A DNA stretch of 64,000 nucleotides from Mesotoga sp. Brook.08.105.5.1 (GTDB lineage Bacteria > Thermotogota > Thermotogae > Petrotogales > Kosmotogaceae): assembly GCF_002752635.1 (NCBI RefSeq), contig NZ_AYTW01000040.1, positions 22,044-86,043 of the forward strand. Direction: 5' to 3'. Made by a program: the position numbers and the translations under genes. The notes under the pieces are model-generated. The model made no database searches and had not been told where the DNA came from. It saw only the letters and a program-made list of their open reading frames with translations. Numbering within the stretch: position 1 is the stretch's first letter; the number at the start of each line of letters is the position of its first letter. Shown piece by piece: positions 24,796 to 34,671 of the stretch.

Positions 24796-25331
24796 TGGGA
24801 AGCTATAGAGAAACGGAAATGGTCAATCTCGTTGTCTTCGCTTTCGGTTCATACATAGATTACAGGCTTCAGGAAATTCAACCTGTTCTTGAGAAGGAGT
24901 TTGGACCGGCAGACTATATATCGAAATCGCTGGATTTCGATAAATACACATCTTATTACAACGATGAGATGGGATTTGGTCTTAAAGGCAAGCTGCTTTC
25001 TTTTAAGAGGCTCGTACACCCTCAACAACTTTCCCTCATAAAGAGAATTACAAACGATATTGAAGAGAAATTCGGACTGGAAGGGAAGAGAAAAGTAAAT
25101 CTAGATCCGGGCTATGTTCATCACGCTCAGTTTGTTCTCGCATCAACTAAGCATTGGGCGAATCGTATCTATATTGGAGACGGCATCTCTGCTGAGATAA
25201 CTCTCATTTTCGTCAATGGTGCTTTTACACCACTTCCATACACTTATCCGAACTATCGGGATCGGGAGTATATTGAAGAACTCATGCGAATCAGGGAGCT
25301 GTACCTCTTCAAAAGAAAGGAAAGACTATGA
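24795..25331 (+). CDS. DUF4416 family protein
   Basis: 178 residues. The pattern FGPADYISKSLDFDKYTSYY and later LDPGYVHHAQFVLASTKHWANRIY, GISAEITLIF matches the DUF4416 family, whose function is unknown. The conserved DPGY, KHWANRIY and tyrosine-rich segments suggest an enzyme or binding protein without membrane helices. It is commonly found in Thermotogota next to rimO, as here, where the genes overlap by ATGA. ATG 24795 (or GTG 24792) is the start. Confidence 0.82.
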   Translation: MGSYRETEMVNLVVFAFGSYIDYRLQEIQPVLEKEFGPADYISKSLDFDKYTSYYNDEMGFGLKGKLLSFKRLVHPQQLSLIKRITNDIEEKFGLEGKRKVNLDPGYVHHAQFVLASTKHWANRIYIGDGISAEITLIFVNGAFTPLPYTYPNYRDREYIEELMRIRELYLFKRKERL

Positions 25332-26629
25332 AGTTTGGAGTTCTCTCTCTGGGATGCTCAAAGAATATTGCCGATATGGATAATTTCATGGGCATTATGA
25401 GAAGCAGGGGCCATGAGATAGTAAAAGATGCTTCGCGTGCGGATTTACTAGTTATAGACACCTGCGGGTTTATCGACGATGCAAAGAAGGAGAGCCTGGA
25501 AGAGATCTTCAGGGCCCTTTCCTACAAAGAGCACAATCCGAATCTAAGAGTACTTGCAGTCGGGTGCCTTGTTCAAAGATATTTCGAAGAATTGAAATCT
25601 GAGATCCGCGAAGTTGATGGGTTAGTTGGAGTCACAAGCCCGGCAACGCTCGCTGATCTTATCGAGAGAAATGAGGTATTCTTCATTGGTGAACCTGATG
25701 GAGTCTACGAGTACTCCACCAGAGTCGCTGAAAAATATAGTGCTTACGTGAAGATTGGAGACGGCTGCAACAGAAATTGTGCTTTCTGTTCAATTCCCAA
25801 CTTCAAAGGTTTTGCGGCAAGTCGTACTTCAGAAAGCATAGTTAAAGAGACTCTTTCTTTGGTGCGACAAGGTGTGAAAGAGATCGTTCTAGTATCTCAG
25901 GACTGTACGCAATATGGTTTAGATCTGGATGAGGGAGTCACTCTTGCCGGACTTCTCGGTAAATTGAATGATCTTGAAGGAGATTTCTGGATACGGGTTC
26001 TTTATCTTCACCCCGATCATGTGGAAGATGAACTGATAGATTCGATTCTCTCGCTTTCAAAGGTAGTAGATTATTTCGATATACCTGTTCAGAGTGGTTC
26101 CGATGAGATCCTGAAGAGAATGGGCAGGTCAAAGAACTCTAGACAGTTACGCGATTTGCTCCTTGGAATCAGAGAAAAAGCACCTCATGCTGTGTTGAGA
26201 ACGACAATAATGGTCGGATTCCCAGGTGAGAGTGAAGCTACATTCAACGAGACTGTCGATTTTGCAAGAAGTGTTAGGTTCGATAGACTCGGAGGTTTTG
26301 TCTACTCAAGAGAGGAAGGAACGCCAGCATTCGATAAGAAGCTTACTGTAAGCAAGAATGCAGCAAAGGAGATGCTTGAGCTTCTGCTTGACGAACAGGA
26401 TCGGATTTCAGCGGAGCGCCTTTCAGACTTTAAAGGAAAGGTAGTTACTGTGTTGCTTGAGGAGAGCGGTGAAAGTTACACGCTGGGAAGAGCATATAAC
26501 AGCGCTCCTGATGTTGATGGAGTGGTTGTTTTGAAGGGCCATAAGCAGGAAGGAGTTTTCTTGAAAGCCAGAATCACAGATACTTACGAGCATGACATGG
26601 AAGGTGTTGTTCTTGATGAACTTGCCTAA
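25328..26629 (+). CDS. rimO: Ribosomal protein uS12 methylthiotransferase RimO
   Basis: 433 residues. This radical SAM enzyme adds a methylthio group to an aspartate of ribosomal protein S12. The N-terminal MTTase domain has three cysteines typical of the auxiliary cluster, in SLGCSKN, DTCGF and VGCLVQ. The radical SAM triad is in GCNRNCAFCSIPNFKG (about residues 146-161). A C-terminal TRAM domain is present from about residue 370. The FCSIP context and SLGCSKN opening favour RimO over MiaB. It overlaps DUF4416 by four bases and pgsA by fourteen. Confidence 0.96.
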   Translation: MKFGVLSLGCSKNIADMDNFMGIMRSRGHEIVKDASRADLLVIDTCGFIDDAKKESLEEIFRALSYKEHNPNLRVLAVGCLVQRYFEELKSEIREVDGLVGVTSPATLADLIERNEVFFIGEPDGVYEYSTRVAEKYSAYVKIGDGCNRNCAFCSIPNFKGFAASRTSESIVKETLSLVRQGVKEIVLVSQDCTQYGLDLDEGVTLAGLLGKLNDLEGDFWIRVLYLHPDHVEDELIDSILSLSKVVDYFDIPVQSGSDEILKRMGRSKNSRQLRDLLLGIREKAPHAVLRTTIMVGFPGESEATFNETVDFARSVRFDRLGGFVYSREEGTPAFDKKLTVSKNAAKEMLELLLDEQDRISAERLSDFKGKVVTVLLEESGESYTLGRAYNSAPDVDGVVVLKGHKQEGVFLKARITDTYEHDMEGVVLDELA

Positions 26630-27155
26630 CATTCTTACCCTGTCGAGAATGGTGCTCGCTTTACCTACCCTTCTATTGCTAATGAGTGGGAATGTCGTTG
26701 GTTACTACTTTTCATTCCTTGTCTTCGGAATTGCTTCACTTACAGATTTCTTTGACGGGAGAATAGCAAGAAAGCGTGGTCTCGTTACGGATCTGGGGAG
26801 GTTTCTAGATCAGATCTCTGACAAGATCCTTGTTACATCAGTCTTCCTGGGCTTCATGGCGATTTCGAGAGTCAGTCTCTGGTTCCTTTTCATACTGATC
26901 TTTAGAGACACGCTTGTCTCAGGGATAAGAATGGTTGCCTCGAGCAGGGGAAAAGTGATCGCGGCTGATGCTCTCGGAAAGGTTAAGACGTTCTCTCAAA
27001 TGATTCTCTTGGTAATTCTCTACATGAATTTGCTATGGGATTTCCCCTCTCAAGCATTGGTGCTGTGGCTTGAGGTCTTCGTCGCAGGTGTCACGGCAGC
27101 GAGTGGAGCCAACTACCTGTTTAAGAATCTAGACATTTTCAAAGGGGGGGATTGA
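26616..27155 (+). CDS. pgsA: CDP-diacylglycerol--glycerol-3-phosphate 3-phosphatidyltransferase
   Basis: 179-residue membrane enzyme that makes phosphatidylglycerophosphate for phospholipid synthesis. The CDP-alcohol phosphatidyltransferase motif is read as SLTDFFDGRIARKRGLVTDLGRFLDQISDK (split, about residues 40-70), with both essential aspartate pairs (D..DG..AR..G...D). About four to five membrane helices are visible. ATG 26616 gives the normal MNLPNILTLSR opening and lies inside the rimO end. Other CDP-alcohol transferases are possible, but length and opening favour PgsA. Confidence 0.93.
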   Translation: MNLPNILTLSRMVLALPTLLLLMSGNVVGYYFSFLVFGIASLTDFFDGRIARKRGLVTDLGRFLDQISDKILVTSVFLGFMAISRVSLWFLFILIFRDTLVSGIRMVASSRGKVIAADALGKVKTFSQMILLVILYMNLLWDFPSQALVLWLEVFVAGVTAASGANYLFKNLDIFKGGD

Positions 27156-27156
27156 C

Positions 27157-27729
27157 TTGCGCTCTTTTATCGCAGTTGATACAGGCGACAGGGTTTCCGC
27201 TATGATAGACAGTATCTCGGAAAGGCTTAGAAGGATGGGGTTCAAGGCATCATGGGTGCCGGGAGTAAACTCTCACGTTACTCTTGCATTTCTTGACAAC
27301 ATAGAGCCGGAAAGACTCTCTTTACTGGCATCGATGTTGTCGCGTAGACTGAGAGGGTTTCCTTCATTCACTCTGGAAACTGGAGGCATAGGTTACTTCA
27401 AACATAAGGACTTGCCAAAGGTTATTTGGGTAGGAATTGAAAGAAATCAGAGTCTCATTAATCTACAGAGAGAGACGCGAGTAGTTCTTGAAGCAATGAA
27501 TCTGCCTGTTGAAGATAATTTTAGACCGCATTTGACTGTAGGCAGGATGAAATTCAGTCCGCCAATGTGGCGGAAATTCTTGAGTACACTTGATAGTGAA
27601 CGAGTGATATTTCCTGTCGGAGAAGCCACAATATTCGAATCGATTCTCTCCAGGGAAGGAGCTAGGTACAGAAAGGTCTTCACATGCAGCTTTGAAGGAG
27701 GACTGATTGAACATGCTGTCGAAGGATAA
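27157..27729 (+). CDS. thpR: RNA 2',3'-cyclic phosphodiesterase (2H family, ThpR/LigT)
   Basis: 190 residues. Proteins of this 2H phosphoesterase family hydrolyse 2',3'-cyclic phosphate RNA ends and were first described as RNA ligases. Both catalytic HxTx motifs are present, HVTLAFL (about residue 40) and HLTVGRM (about residue 125). The opening [11 protein letters not shown] is typical of ThpR. The TTG start at 27157 follows a G-rich site and sits two bases after pgsA. Its end overlaps the recA start by 23 bases. Confidence 0.9.
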   Translation: MRSFIAVDTGDRVSAMIDSISERLRRMGFKASWVPGVNSHVTLAFLDNIEPERLSLLASMLSRRLRGFPSFTLETGGIGYFKHKDLPKVIWVGIERNQSLINLQRETRVVLEAMNLPVEDNFRPHLTVGRMKFSPPMWRKFLSTLDSERVIFPVGEATIFESILSREGARYRKVFTCSFEGGLIEHAVEG

Positions 27730-28762
27730 GAAAAACGCACTTGATAGAGCAATAAAAGATATCGAGAAACAGTTTGGCAAGGGTTCGGTAATGCTTATGG
27801 GAGATAAAGAAGATCAGAAGAGTATAGAAGTGATCTCAACCGGCTCACTTGCTGTCGACATTGCCCTTACAGTGGGGGGTTATCCAAGGGGCAGAGTAGT
27901 TGAGGTTTACGGTGCTGAATCGAGCGGAAAGACGACAATTGCCTTGCATGCTATTGCAGAAGTTCAGAGGCGGGGTGGGATAGCTGCCTTCATCGATGCA
28001 GAGCACGCTCTCGATATCCATTATGCGCAGAATCTTGGGGTGGATGTTGACAATCTCTTGATATCTCAGCCTGATTACGGAGAACAGGCTCTGGACATTG
28101 TTGATGGCCTAATCAGGTCTAGTGCGGTCGATCTAATTGTAGTGGACTCTGTTGCAGCTTTAGTGCCTCGCACCGAGATTGAGGGGGCGATGGGCGAACT
28201 GCAGGTTGGTCTTCAGGCTCGGCTTATGTCACAGGCACTAAGGAAGATTTCTGGGAACGTAAGTAGATCGAAGTGCATCGTGATTTTCATTAACCAAACA
28301 AGAATGAAAATCGGGGTAGTCTACGGTAATCCTGAAACAACAACCGGGGGTGTCGCACTGAAATTCTATGCTTCGGTAAGACTTGAGGTTAGGAGGGGCA
28401 GTGCTATAAGAGAAGGGAACACAGTTCTTGGAAACGAGACAACCATTAAAGTTGTGAAGAACAAAGTTGCCCCGCCATTTCGAGAAGCCAAGGTTGACAT
28501 AATTTACGGGCAAGGGATCGAGCATGCAAACGAGCTATTCAATCTTGCGGTTTCTGAGAACATGATAGATAGAAAGGGAGCATGGTACGCTTACATGACC
28601 CCTGATAATAGTGAAGTAAGCCTTGGGCAGGGCAAGGCTAATGGAGTAGAATTCTTGAAGGAAAACCCTGAGCTGATGCTCGAGATTGAAAACAGGCTAA
28701 GGACGAAGTTTGGTTTGCCGCTCCTGGAAGTCAAGAAAGAGGAGAAGGAAGACGACAAGTGA
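27707..28762 (+). CDS. recA: Recombinase RecA
   Basis: 351 residues. It forms filaments on single-stranded DNA, drives strand exchange and activates SOS cleavage. Walker [10 protein letters not shown] (about residues 66-74), FIDAEHALD, Walker [13 protein letters not shown], loop L1 near [12 protein letters not shown], and loop L2 with [20 protein letters not shown] are intact. The TTG 27707 lies five bases after GGAGG, while ATG 27713 is 11 bases away, so TTG is somewhat favoured. It is not preceded by its own promoter here and seems to be transcribed with rimO-pgsA-thpR. recX follows with a TGATG overlap. Confidence 0.98.
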   Translation: MNMLSKDKKNALDRAIKDIEKQFGKGSVMLMGDKEDQKSIEVISTGSLAVDIALTVGGYPRGRVVEVYGAESSGKTTIALHAIAEVQRRGGIAAFIDAEHALDIHYAQNLGVDVDNLLISQPDYGEQALDIVDGLIRSSAVDLIVVDSVAALVPRTEIEGAMGELQVGLQARLMSQALRKISGNVSRSKCIVIFINQTRMKIGVVYGNPETTTGGVALKFYASVRLEVRRGSAIREGNTVLGNETTIKVVKNKVAPPFREAKVDIIYGQGIEHANELFNLAVSENMIDRKGAWYAYMTPDNSEVSLGQGKANGVEFLKENPELMLEIENRLRTKFGLPLLEVKKEEKEDDK

Positions 28763-29199
28763 TGGGTTCAGATCCAATGAAAGATGCTTTGAGATATTTG
28801 AAATACAGGTTGAGGTCAAGAAGGGAAATCGAAGTACAGCTCTTCAAGAAGGGGTATTCTGAGAAGGAGATCAAAGAGGTCATTGAAAAGCTGGAAGAGC
28901 AGGGCTTAGTTAACGACGGCATTTTCGCCAGACTCTATGTAAGCGACGGACTGAATGTGCATTACAAAGGCCCGTTCAGGCTTCGACAGGAGCTACTTGG
29001 GTTAGGAATCTCAGAAGAGGTAATTGACGATACAATTAAATTAGAACTGGACAGTTGCGACTTGAAAGAGATTGGAAAAAGAGCTGCAGGCAACACAGAA
29101 TTGACTGATCCTGATAAGATAAGAAGAAAACTCTACAGAAGAGGGTTTTCCTCTTCGATAATCGATGAGATTATTGAGGAGATCAAAGAGAAATCATGA
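28762..29199 (+). CDS. recX: Regulatory protein RecX
   Basis: 145 residues, made of three-helix repeats. RecX binds RecA filaments and limits their growth. Diagnostic segments are ALRYLKYRLRSRREIEVQLFKKGY, LVNDGIFARLYVSD and the third repeat IRRKLYRRGFSSSIIDEII. Start is ATG 28762 overlapping the recA stop, or GTG 28759; both give the same frame. Coupling to recA is the standard genetic arrangement. About 55 bases without a gene follow, containing a weak hairpin (29209-29243) before rny. Confidence 0.92.
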   Translation: MGSDPMKDALRYLKYRLRSRREIEVQLFKKGYSEKEIKEVIEKLEEQGLVNDGIFARLYVSDGLNVHYKGPFRLRQELLGLGISEEVIDDTIKLELDSCDLKEIGKRAAGNTELTDPDKIRRKLYRRGFSSSIIDEIIEEIKEKS

Positions 29200-29254
29200 A
29201 GGGAGGGAGCTGGTTTCCTCGAAGGCTAGGTGAAAGGACCAGCGATGAGAAACT

Positions 29255-30790
29255 ATGATGCTACTGATTGGTATAATAGCCGGCCTGGCAGCGGGTATTG
29301 CGCTGGCTTATTTTATACTCACCCCTTTGGCTGTGAAGAAGGCAAAGGATGAGCTTGAGCTTCAACTGAAATCCGCAAAACAGGATTCAGAGTCGATAAT
29401 CAAGAGGGCTCAGGAAGAGGCGGATCATCTTAAGAAGAAGGCACTCTTAGAAGGCCGTGAAGAACTCCACAGGCTTCGTGAGGAGCAAGAGAAGGATTTC
29501 AAGAGAGATCGAGAAGAACTGAAGCAATGGGAAGAAAGGATTTCCAGAAGAGAAGATAACATCGATAAAAAGGAAGAAGCTATTGAGAGGACTCGACAAC
29601 AGTTGGATATCGAAAGGGCTCGTGTTGAAGAGATGAAAGAAGAAGCAGAGAAGAAACTGTTCAGCCTTGCCGACCTTTCGATGGAGGATGCCAGAGAGAT
29701 AGTCCTGAGGAGAGCTGAAGAAATCTACGAACATGATCTTGCTCAGAAGCTTAAGGAGATGAAAGATCACTACGACGAAGAAGGCAATCGATACGCGAAA
29801 TGGGTAATCGTCAACTCAGTCCAGCGCTATGCGGCAGATTATACGGGCGATATAACTGTAAGCGCGGTAAGCCTTCCTTCCGATGAGATGAAGGGAAGGA
29901 TCATAGGCAGAGAGGGAAGGAATATCAGAGCATTTGAGAAGTTGACCGGTTCGGATCTCGTGATCGATGATACACCTGAAGTTGTTGTGGTATCCTGTTT
30001 CAATCCTCTTAGGAGGGCGATCGCAAAGATGACACTGGATAGGCTCGTTGAAGATGGAAGAATTCATCCTGCCAGGATTGAGGAAATGTACGAAAAGTCA
30101 AAAAAAGAGATCTACAGTGAAATAAAAGAAGCGGGTCAGGAAGCTTTGATGAAAGTAGGTATTCCCTCGATGCACCCAGAGCTTGTCAAACTACTAGGAA
30201 GGCTTAAGTTCAGGACGAGTTACGGTCAGAACGTATTGCAGCACTCTGTTGAAGTTGCACATCTTGCAGCTCTAATGGCTTCCGAATTGGGTTTGAACAT
30301 TGACAAAGCGAAAAGGGGGGCGATCCTTCACGATATTGGAAAGGCAATTGATCACGAAGTTGAGGGATCTCATGCGATTATTGGGGGAGAGATTGCCAAG
30401 AGGTACGGGGAAAAGGTTCAGGTTGTCAATATGATACAGTATCACCATGGTGAGACGGAGGCTTTGACCCCTGAAGCGGTTCTTGTGGCCGCTGCAGATG
30501 CTGTATCTGCTTCAAGGCCAGGAGCTAGAAGAGAGTCGCTTGATATGTATATTAAACGACTTGAAAACCTGGAGAACATTGCGACCGGATTCAAGCATAT
30601 AGAAAAGGCCTACGCAATTCAGGCAGGGAGAGAGATTCGGGTAATTGTAGAGCCAGAAAAGGTTGATGATCTGCTGGCCGAGAAAATGGCCGTAGATATT
30701 GCCAAGAAAATTGAAGAGGAACTCGAATATCCCGGTGTTATTAAGGTGACTGTTATAAGGGAACGAAGAAGCGTCTCTTATGCGTCATGA
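29255..30790 (+). CDS. rny: Ribonuclease Y
   Basis: 511 residues. This membrane-anchored endoribonuclease starts mRNA decay. An N-terminal helix (about residues 3-22) is followed by a long coiled coil to about residue 190, rich in E, K and R. A KH domain is at about 205-265 (MKGRIIGREGRNIRAFEKLTG), and an HD domain at about 330-420 with HSVEVAHLAALMA and GAILHDIGKAID. Length and order are those of the family. It is transcribed with recA-recX. Confidence 0.97.
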   Translation: MMLLIGIIAGLAAGIALAYFILTPLAVKKAKDELELQLKSAKQDSESIIKRAQEEADHLKKKALLEGREELHRLREEQEKDFKRDREELKQWEERISRREDNIDKKEEAIERTRQQLDIERARVEEMKEEAEKKLFSLADLSMEDAREIVLRRAEEIYEHDLAQKLKEMKDHYDEEGNRYAKWVIVNSVQRYAADYTGDITVSAVSLPSDEMKGRIIGREGRNIRAFEKLTGSDLVIDDTPEVVVVSCFNPLRRAIAKMTLDRLVEDGRIHPARIEEMYEKSKKEIYSEIKEAGQEALMKVGIPSMHPELVKLLGRLKFRTSYGQNVLQHSVEVAHLAALMASELGLNIDKAKRGAILHDIGKAIDHEVEGSHAIIGGEIAKRYGEKVQVVNMIQYHHGETEALTPEAVLVAAADAVSASRPGARRESLDMYIKRLENLENIATGFKHIEKAYAIQAGREIRVIVEPEKVDDLLAEKMAVDIAKKIEEELEYPGVIKVTVIRERRSVSYAS

Positions 30791-30794
30791 CAGA

Positions 30795-30823
30795 TTGACA
30801 TAGGAAAAGCGGTGATATAGAAT
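30795..30823 (+). promoter_or_regulatory. Promoter of the tRNA-Thr gene
   Basis: TTGACA (30795-30800) and TAGAAT (30818-30823) are 17 bases apart, with initiation expected a few bases before the tRNA 5' end at 30835. It starts right after the rny stop codon. Confidence 0.8.
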
Positions 30824-30834
30824 TGGAACCAGGT

Positions 30835-30910
30835 GCCAACGTAGCTCAACCGGTAGAGCGGCTCATTCGTAATGAGCAGGTTGGGGGTTCAAGTCCCTTC
30901 GTTGGCTCCA
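30835..30910 (+). tRNA. tRNA-Thr (anticodon CGU), CCA encoded
   Basis: All four arms fold. The acceptor GCCAACG pairs with CGTTGGC, the D-arm is GCTC/GAGC, the anticodon stem GCTCA/TGAGC carries loop TTCGTAA (anticodon CGT, reading ACG), and the T-arm loop is TTCAAGT. Discriminator T and encoded CCA give 76 bases. A consensus promoter precedes it and a hairpin follows. Confidence 0.97.
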
Positions 30911-30911
30911 G

Positions 30912-30938
30912 ATGCGCCCCTTACGGGCGCATTATTAT
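30912..30938 (+). terminator. Hairpin after tRNA-Thr
   Basis: ATGCGCCC (30912-30919) pairs with GGGCGCAT (30925-30932) around a five-base loop, followed by the weakly T-rich TATTATT. It probably trims or terminates the tRNA transcript. Some read-through into tilS is likely, because no other promoter is evident before it. Confidence 0.7.
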
Positions 30939-30952
30939 TGGTGGTGGTGCAA

Positions 30953-32344
30953 ATGAGTGATTTCGAGAAGGAAGTCCTCGAATTCATCAAGAAATGGGAC
31001 CTAATAGAAAGTGGTCAGAAAATTCTTGTAGCAGTTTCTGGAGGGAAGGACTCAATGTGTCTTCTCAATGTTCTGATAAATCTTAAATCGGAGCTGGGAA
31101 TAGACCTCTTTGCCGCAAATCTCGACCATGGTCTTCGAAGGAAGGGACCCGTCGAGGAAGCAGGTATGATTGGCGATTTCTGTCGGGCGCGGTCGGTACC
31201 CTTCTTTCACGAAAGACGAGATGTTAATGAGCTTTTGAAAAAGAGGCGCGGTTTGTCGATAGAGTCTGCGGCGAGGGAAGTAAGATATTGTTTTCTGAGA
31301 GAAGTTAAGATGTCTATCGGTGCAGATTTAATCGCCGTAGGGCATAATCGAGACGATCTTGTAGAAAATATCCTGCTAAGAATCGTGAAGGGAACTGGCA
31401 TGAAAGGTGTGATTGGACTGCGCCCGTTAGGTGGCGATTTGATAAGACCTCTGCTATTCAGCGATATGCAACGTATTATAGATTATGTTACAATTAACAG
31501 GGTTACATTTATGGAGGATGAAACCAACTCTGAGGATGATTTTGAGCGCAATTACGTTCGTCTGAGAATCATTCCGGAGCTTAGAAAGATAAACTCAGCA
31601 CTTAATGAGGCCGTGTGGCGGTTCTTTGAAAACATCAATGATGGATATGCACTGATCCATGAAAGGGTTGAAGAGGTTCTGGAGCAGATCGAATTCGCAG
31701 ACGGTGTTTTTTTTGTGGAGGCCTTGAAGCTTAAAGAAGTTGAAAGGGCCGTTTTGTTGGAGATGGTGAGAGAGATCGTTTCTATTCTTAGTTCTGACAA
31801 GTATCCACCCTCCAGAGAGCGAGTTGTTGCCTTTTTCGATCTCCTGATTTCTAGTAGAGGAGGGTGGACTGTTGAGTTTAGAGAAGATATCAAGGCCTCG
31901 AAGATCGGCAGATATGTCTTCTTCTACGGGGGAGAACTTAGATTCAAGCGGATCGAAAGGCAAAGTATAGACTCTCTCCCTTTCAGCCGTGAACTAGAAG
32001 GATGGAAGATTTCCCTGGAATGCAACGAAGAGGTTCCGGAAGCGATGATCGAAAGATTGGACGGTGCCTTTAATAGCATATGTTCGGGTGATAAGCTCTC
32101 CTTCCCTTTGAGCTTGCGGCCGATGGATGAAAGAGACAAGATCATCCCGTTTGGAATGTCAAGAAATAAGAAAGTTATCGATGTAGTTACAGAGAAAGGT
32201 TTGAAGGGCTTCTCAAGCAGAATTATGGTTCTTGAAAACGCTTTTGGAGATATCCTCTGGATTCCAGGTGTTGTCACGAGCGAGCTTTGCAGAGTTTGCC
32301 CCTCCAGTCTCGACAGCGTAGTTTTTTGCCTTGAAAGGAGGTAG
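30953..32344 (+). CDS. tilS: tRNA(Ile)-lysidine synthase TilS
   Basis: 463 residues. It attaches lysine to C34 of tRNA-Ile(CAU), converting its reading from AUG to AUA. The N-type ATP-pyrophosphatase loop VAVSGGKDSM (about residues 26-35) and AVGHNRDDLVENILLRIVKGTGMKG (split, about 124-148) are diagnostic. MEDETNSEDDFERNYVR marks the tRNA-binding region, and the C-terminal domain extends to CRVCP. ATG 30953 has GGTGGTGGTG upstream. It is followed after four bases by ftsH, the order seen in many bacteria. Confidence 0.95.
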   Translation: MSDFEKEVLEFIKKWDLIESGQKILVAVSGGKDSMCLLNVLINLKSELGIDLFAANLDHGLRRKGPVEEAGMIGDFCRARSVPFFHERRDVNELLKKRRGLSIESAAREVRYCFLREVKMSIGADLIAVGHNRDDLVENILLRIVKGTGMKGVIGLRPLGGDLIRPLLFSDMQRIIDYVTINRVTFMEDETNSEDDFERNYVRLRIIPELRKINSALNEAVWRFFENINDGYALIHERVEEVLEQIEFADGVFFVEALKLKEVERAVLLEMVREIVSILSSDKYPPSRERVVAFFDLLISSRGGWTVEFREDIKASKIGRYVFFYGGELRFKRIERQSIDSLPFSRELEGWKISLECNEEVPEAMIERLDGAFNSICSGDKLSFPLSLRPMDERDKIIPFGMSRNKKVIDVVTEKGLKGFSSRIMVLENAFGDILWIPGVVTSELCRVCPSSLDSVVFCLERR

Positions 32345-32348
32345 TTCT

Positions 32349-34250
32349 GTGGATCAAAAGCCCAGGATTGGAATGATTCTCTTCTATGTTGTTTTGGGCA
32401 TATTCCTGCTAATTGCACTCAGGGGCCTATATCCAACTGAGACAAGTGTTGTAGTTCCCTACACTAAGTTCCTGGATGACTTTAATAATATTATTGATAT
32501 AGTTGTTTACGATAATGGAAAAGTCGTGTACATAACAGGAGATAACCCCAGAAGATCACTTGAGACGTATGTCCCCTCTCAGACTCTTATGACTCAAACT
32601 TTTCAGAATCACATAGACCGATTGGCGGAGAGAGGAGTAAACATCACATTCGAAAGAGGAAGCGATTCTCTCTTCTGGGTGAATCTTCTTGGAACTATGA
32701 TTCCTCTCGCAATAATCGTGTTCATCTGGTTCTTCTTGATGAGATCTATGTCTGGCCGCAATTCACAGGCCTTCACATTCACTAAGAGTCCGGCAAAGAA
32801 ATATGTCAACACTGACAAACACGTGACTTTCAAGGATGTTGCGGGAGTTGAGGAGGCCCAGCAGGAGCTAGCCGACATTGTCAGTTATTTGAAGGATCCC
32901 TCGGTGTTCACAGAAACAGGGGCAAGAATGCCCAAAGGTATATTATTGGTGGGTCCTCCGGGAACGGGGAAGACGCTCCTTGCAAGAGCTGTGGCGGGAG
33001 AAGCTGGGGTTCCCTTCTTCTTCATAAGCGGATCGGACTTCGTCGAACTCTTCGTTGGAGTTGGAGCGGCAAGAGTTAGGGATCTTTTCACTCAGGCTAA
33101 GTCTTCAGCGCCTGCGATTCTGTTCATTGATGAAATTGACGCCGTGGGTAGACACAGAGGAGCAGGACTCGGGGGCGGCCATGACGAGAGAGAGCAGACG
33201 TTGAACCAGATTCTTGTCGAAATGGACGGATTTGATGCCAGGACCGGAGTTGTAGTTATTGCGGCCACGAACAGACCAGATATTCTGGACAAAGCTTTGC
33301 TGCGCCCAGGTAGATTTGACAAGAAAATCTCAGTTGATCCGCCAGATCTGAAAGGAAGAACAGAGATCCTGAAGATACACATGCGAGGTAAACCTATAGA
33401 CCCTGAAGTTGATGTCCAGCTGCTTGCCAGGAGAACTCCAGGGTTTGTTGGAGCTGACTTGGAGAATCTGATCAATGAAGCGGCAATTCTCTCTGCTAGA
33501 AAGAAGAAAAAGATGATTGGAATGGTTGAACTTGAGGAAGCTATTGATAGAGTTCTTGCGGGACCGGCTAAGAGATCTCGGAGAATAAACGATCGTGAGA
33601 AGAAGATACTTGCCTATCACGAACTAGGACATGCCGTAGTAGGTTTGATTCTTCCAAAAGCCTTCCCTGTGCACAAGGTTACAATAATTCCTCGCGGCAC
33701 TTCGATTCTCGGCTTCACGGAAAGCCTGCCACTAGAGGACAGGTATCTAATAACTAAGTCTGAGCTGTTAGACAATATGGCTCAGGCCCTAGGAGGAAGA
33801 GCGGCGGAAGATCTGGTATTTGGCGAGATTACCACTGGTGCTGCAAGCGATTTGGAAAGAGCAAGTGCGATGGCCCGGAGTATGGTCACTCAGTTTGGAA
33901 TGAGTGAGAGATTGGGACCAATCGCTTGGGGCAAAGAGGAAGAGGAAGTATTTCTCGGAAGAGAGCTCACAAGGATGAAGAACTATTCTGAAGAAATTGC
34001 CAGTGAGATAGATTCAGAGGTTAAGACAATAGTTCTGACGTGTTATGAAAGGGCGAAGAGAGTTCTTTCGGATTACAGGAAGAAACTGGATGAAGCGGCC
34101 GACTATCTTCTTCAGAAGGAGACGATTTCCGGCAAAGAACTGGCCGAAATCCTGGGACTTGAAACCGGCAACTATTATAGAGATGATATTGAGACTGTAG
34201 AGATTGCTCCTGGGGCGACAGCAAGCGATCCCGAGATCACAAAGGAGTAG
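32349..34250 (+). CDS. ftsH: ATP-dependent zinc metalloprotease FtsH
   Basis: 633 residues. This membrane-anchored hexameric AAA+ protease degrades misfolded membrane and regulatory proteins. Two N-terminal helices (about residues 9-26 and 110-135) flank an extracytoplasmic domain. The AAA module has Walker A GPPGTGKT, Walker [10 protein letters not shown], the pore residues near [15 protein letters not shown] and the second region of homology [19 protein letters not shown]. The zinc site HELGH is at about residue 428. GTG 32349 has AAAGGAGG upstream. Confidence 0.98.
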   Translation: MDQKPRIGMILFYVVLGIFLLIALRGLYPTETSVVVPYTKFLDDFNNIIDIVVYDNGKVVYITGDNPRRSLETYVPSQTLMTQTFQNHIDRLAERGVNITFERGSDSLFWVNLLGTMIPLAIIVFIWFFLMRSMSGRNSQAFTFTKSPAKKYVNTDKHVTFKDVAGVEEAQQELADIVSYLKDPSVFTETGARMPKGILLVGPPGTGKTLLARAVAGEAGVPFFFISGSDFVELFVGVGAARVRDLFTQAKSSAPAILFIDEIDAVGRHRGAGLGGGHDEREQTLNQILVEMDGFDARTGVVVIAATNRPDILDKALLRPGRFDKKISVDPPDLKGRTEILKIHMRGKPIDPEVDVQLLARRTPGFVGADLENLINEAAILSARKKKKMIGMVELEEAIDRVLAGPAKRSRRINDREKKILAYHELGHAVVGLILPKAFPVHKVTIIPRGTSILGFTESLPLEDRYLITKSELLDNMAQALGGRAAEDLVFGEITTGAASDLERASAMARSMVTQFGMSERLGPIAWGKEEEEVFLGRELTRMKNYSEEIASEIDSEVKTIVLTCYERAKRVLSDYRKKLDEAADYLLQKETISGKELAEILGLETGNYYRDDIETVEIAPGATASDPEITKE

Positions 34251-34263
34251 AGGTGAAAGCGAA

Positions 34264-34671
34264 ATGTTGAATTTCGAGCGGCTGAAGTCGCTACAGGGTA
34301 AGACTTTCACGCTAGCAGTTACTCCATCGGATGTTTCGCTTAGGTGGTCGGAACGGTATGACTTTGAACTATTGAACCTGCTGTCGACTAGTGGTTTGAT
34401 GAAGATTATCCATAACTGCGGCCATTCACTGATCTCCGATTTTGAGTCAGAATCGTTGATTTCAGTGGTTTCCGAGACCTTTGTCAGGCATCATTCTCCG
34501 ATATTGATGGAAAGAGAGATGGTTGTCAACATAAAGATCGAATCTGTCTCCGACAATGCTGAAGTCTGCTTTTCGGGGTCAGTTACTCAGCTTGGTTCTG
34601 AAGCTGGTTCTTTTGAGTTTTCGCGTAAATTCATATCTGCTGATTTTCTCAGGAGAGCCTTTAGTGCGTAA
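34264..34671 (+). CDS. Hotdog-fold thioesterase-like protein (FlK family)
   Basis: 135 residues. The segment SETFVRHHSPILMEREMVVNIKIESVSDN followed by beta-strands (split, about residues 75-105) resembles the central strands of hotdog-fold thioesterases of the fluoroacetyl-CoA thioesterase type. No substrate can be assigned, and the catalytic triad was not confirmed. ATG 34264 has GAGGTGA upstream. It lies 13 bases after ftsH and overlaps the radical SAM gene by eight bases, so it belongs to the tilS-ftsH transcript. Confidence 0.65.
   Translation: MLNFERLKSLQGKTFTLAVTPSDVSLRWSERYDFELLNLLSTSGLMKIIHNCGHSLISDFESESLISVVSETFVRHHSPILMEREMVVNIKIESVSDNAEVCFSGSVTQLGSEAGSFEFSRKFISADFLRRAFSA

Noticed and set aside
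29209..29243. Hairpin between recX and rny as a riboswitch or terminator
   Set aside because: The stem is short with a bulge, has no T-run, and rny is normally cotranscribed with recA-recX here.
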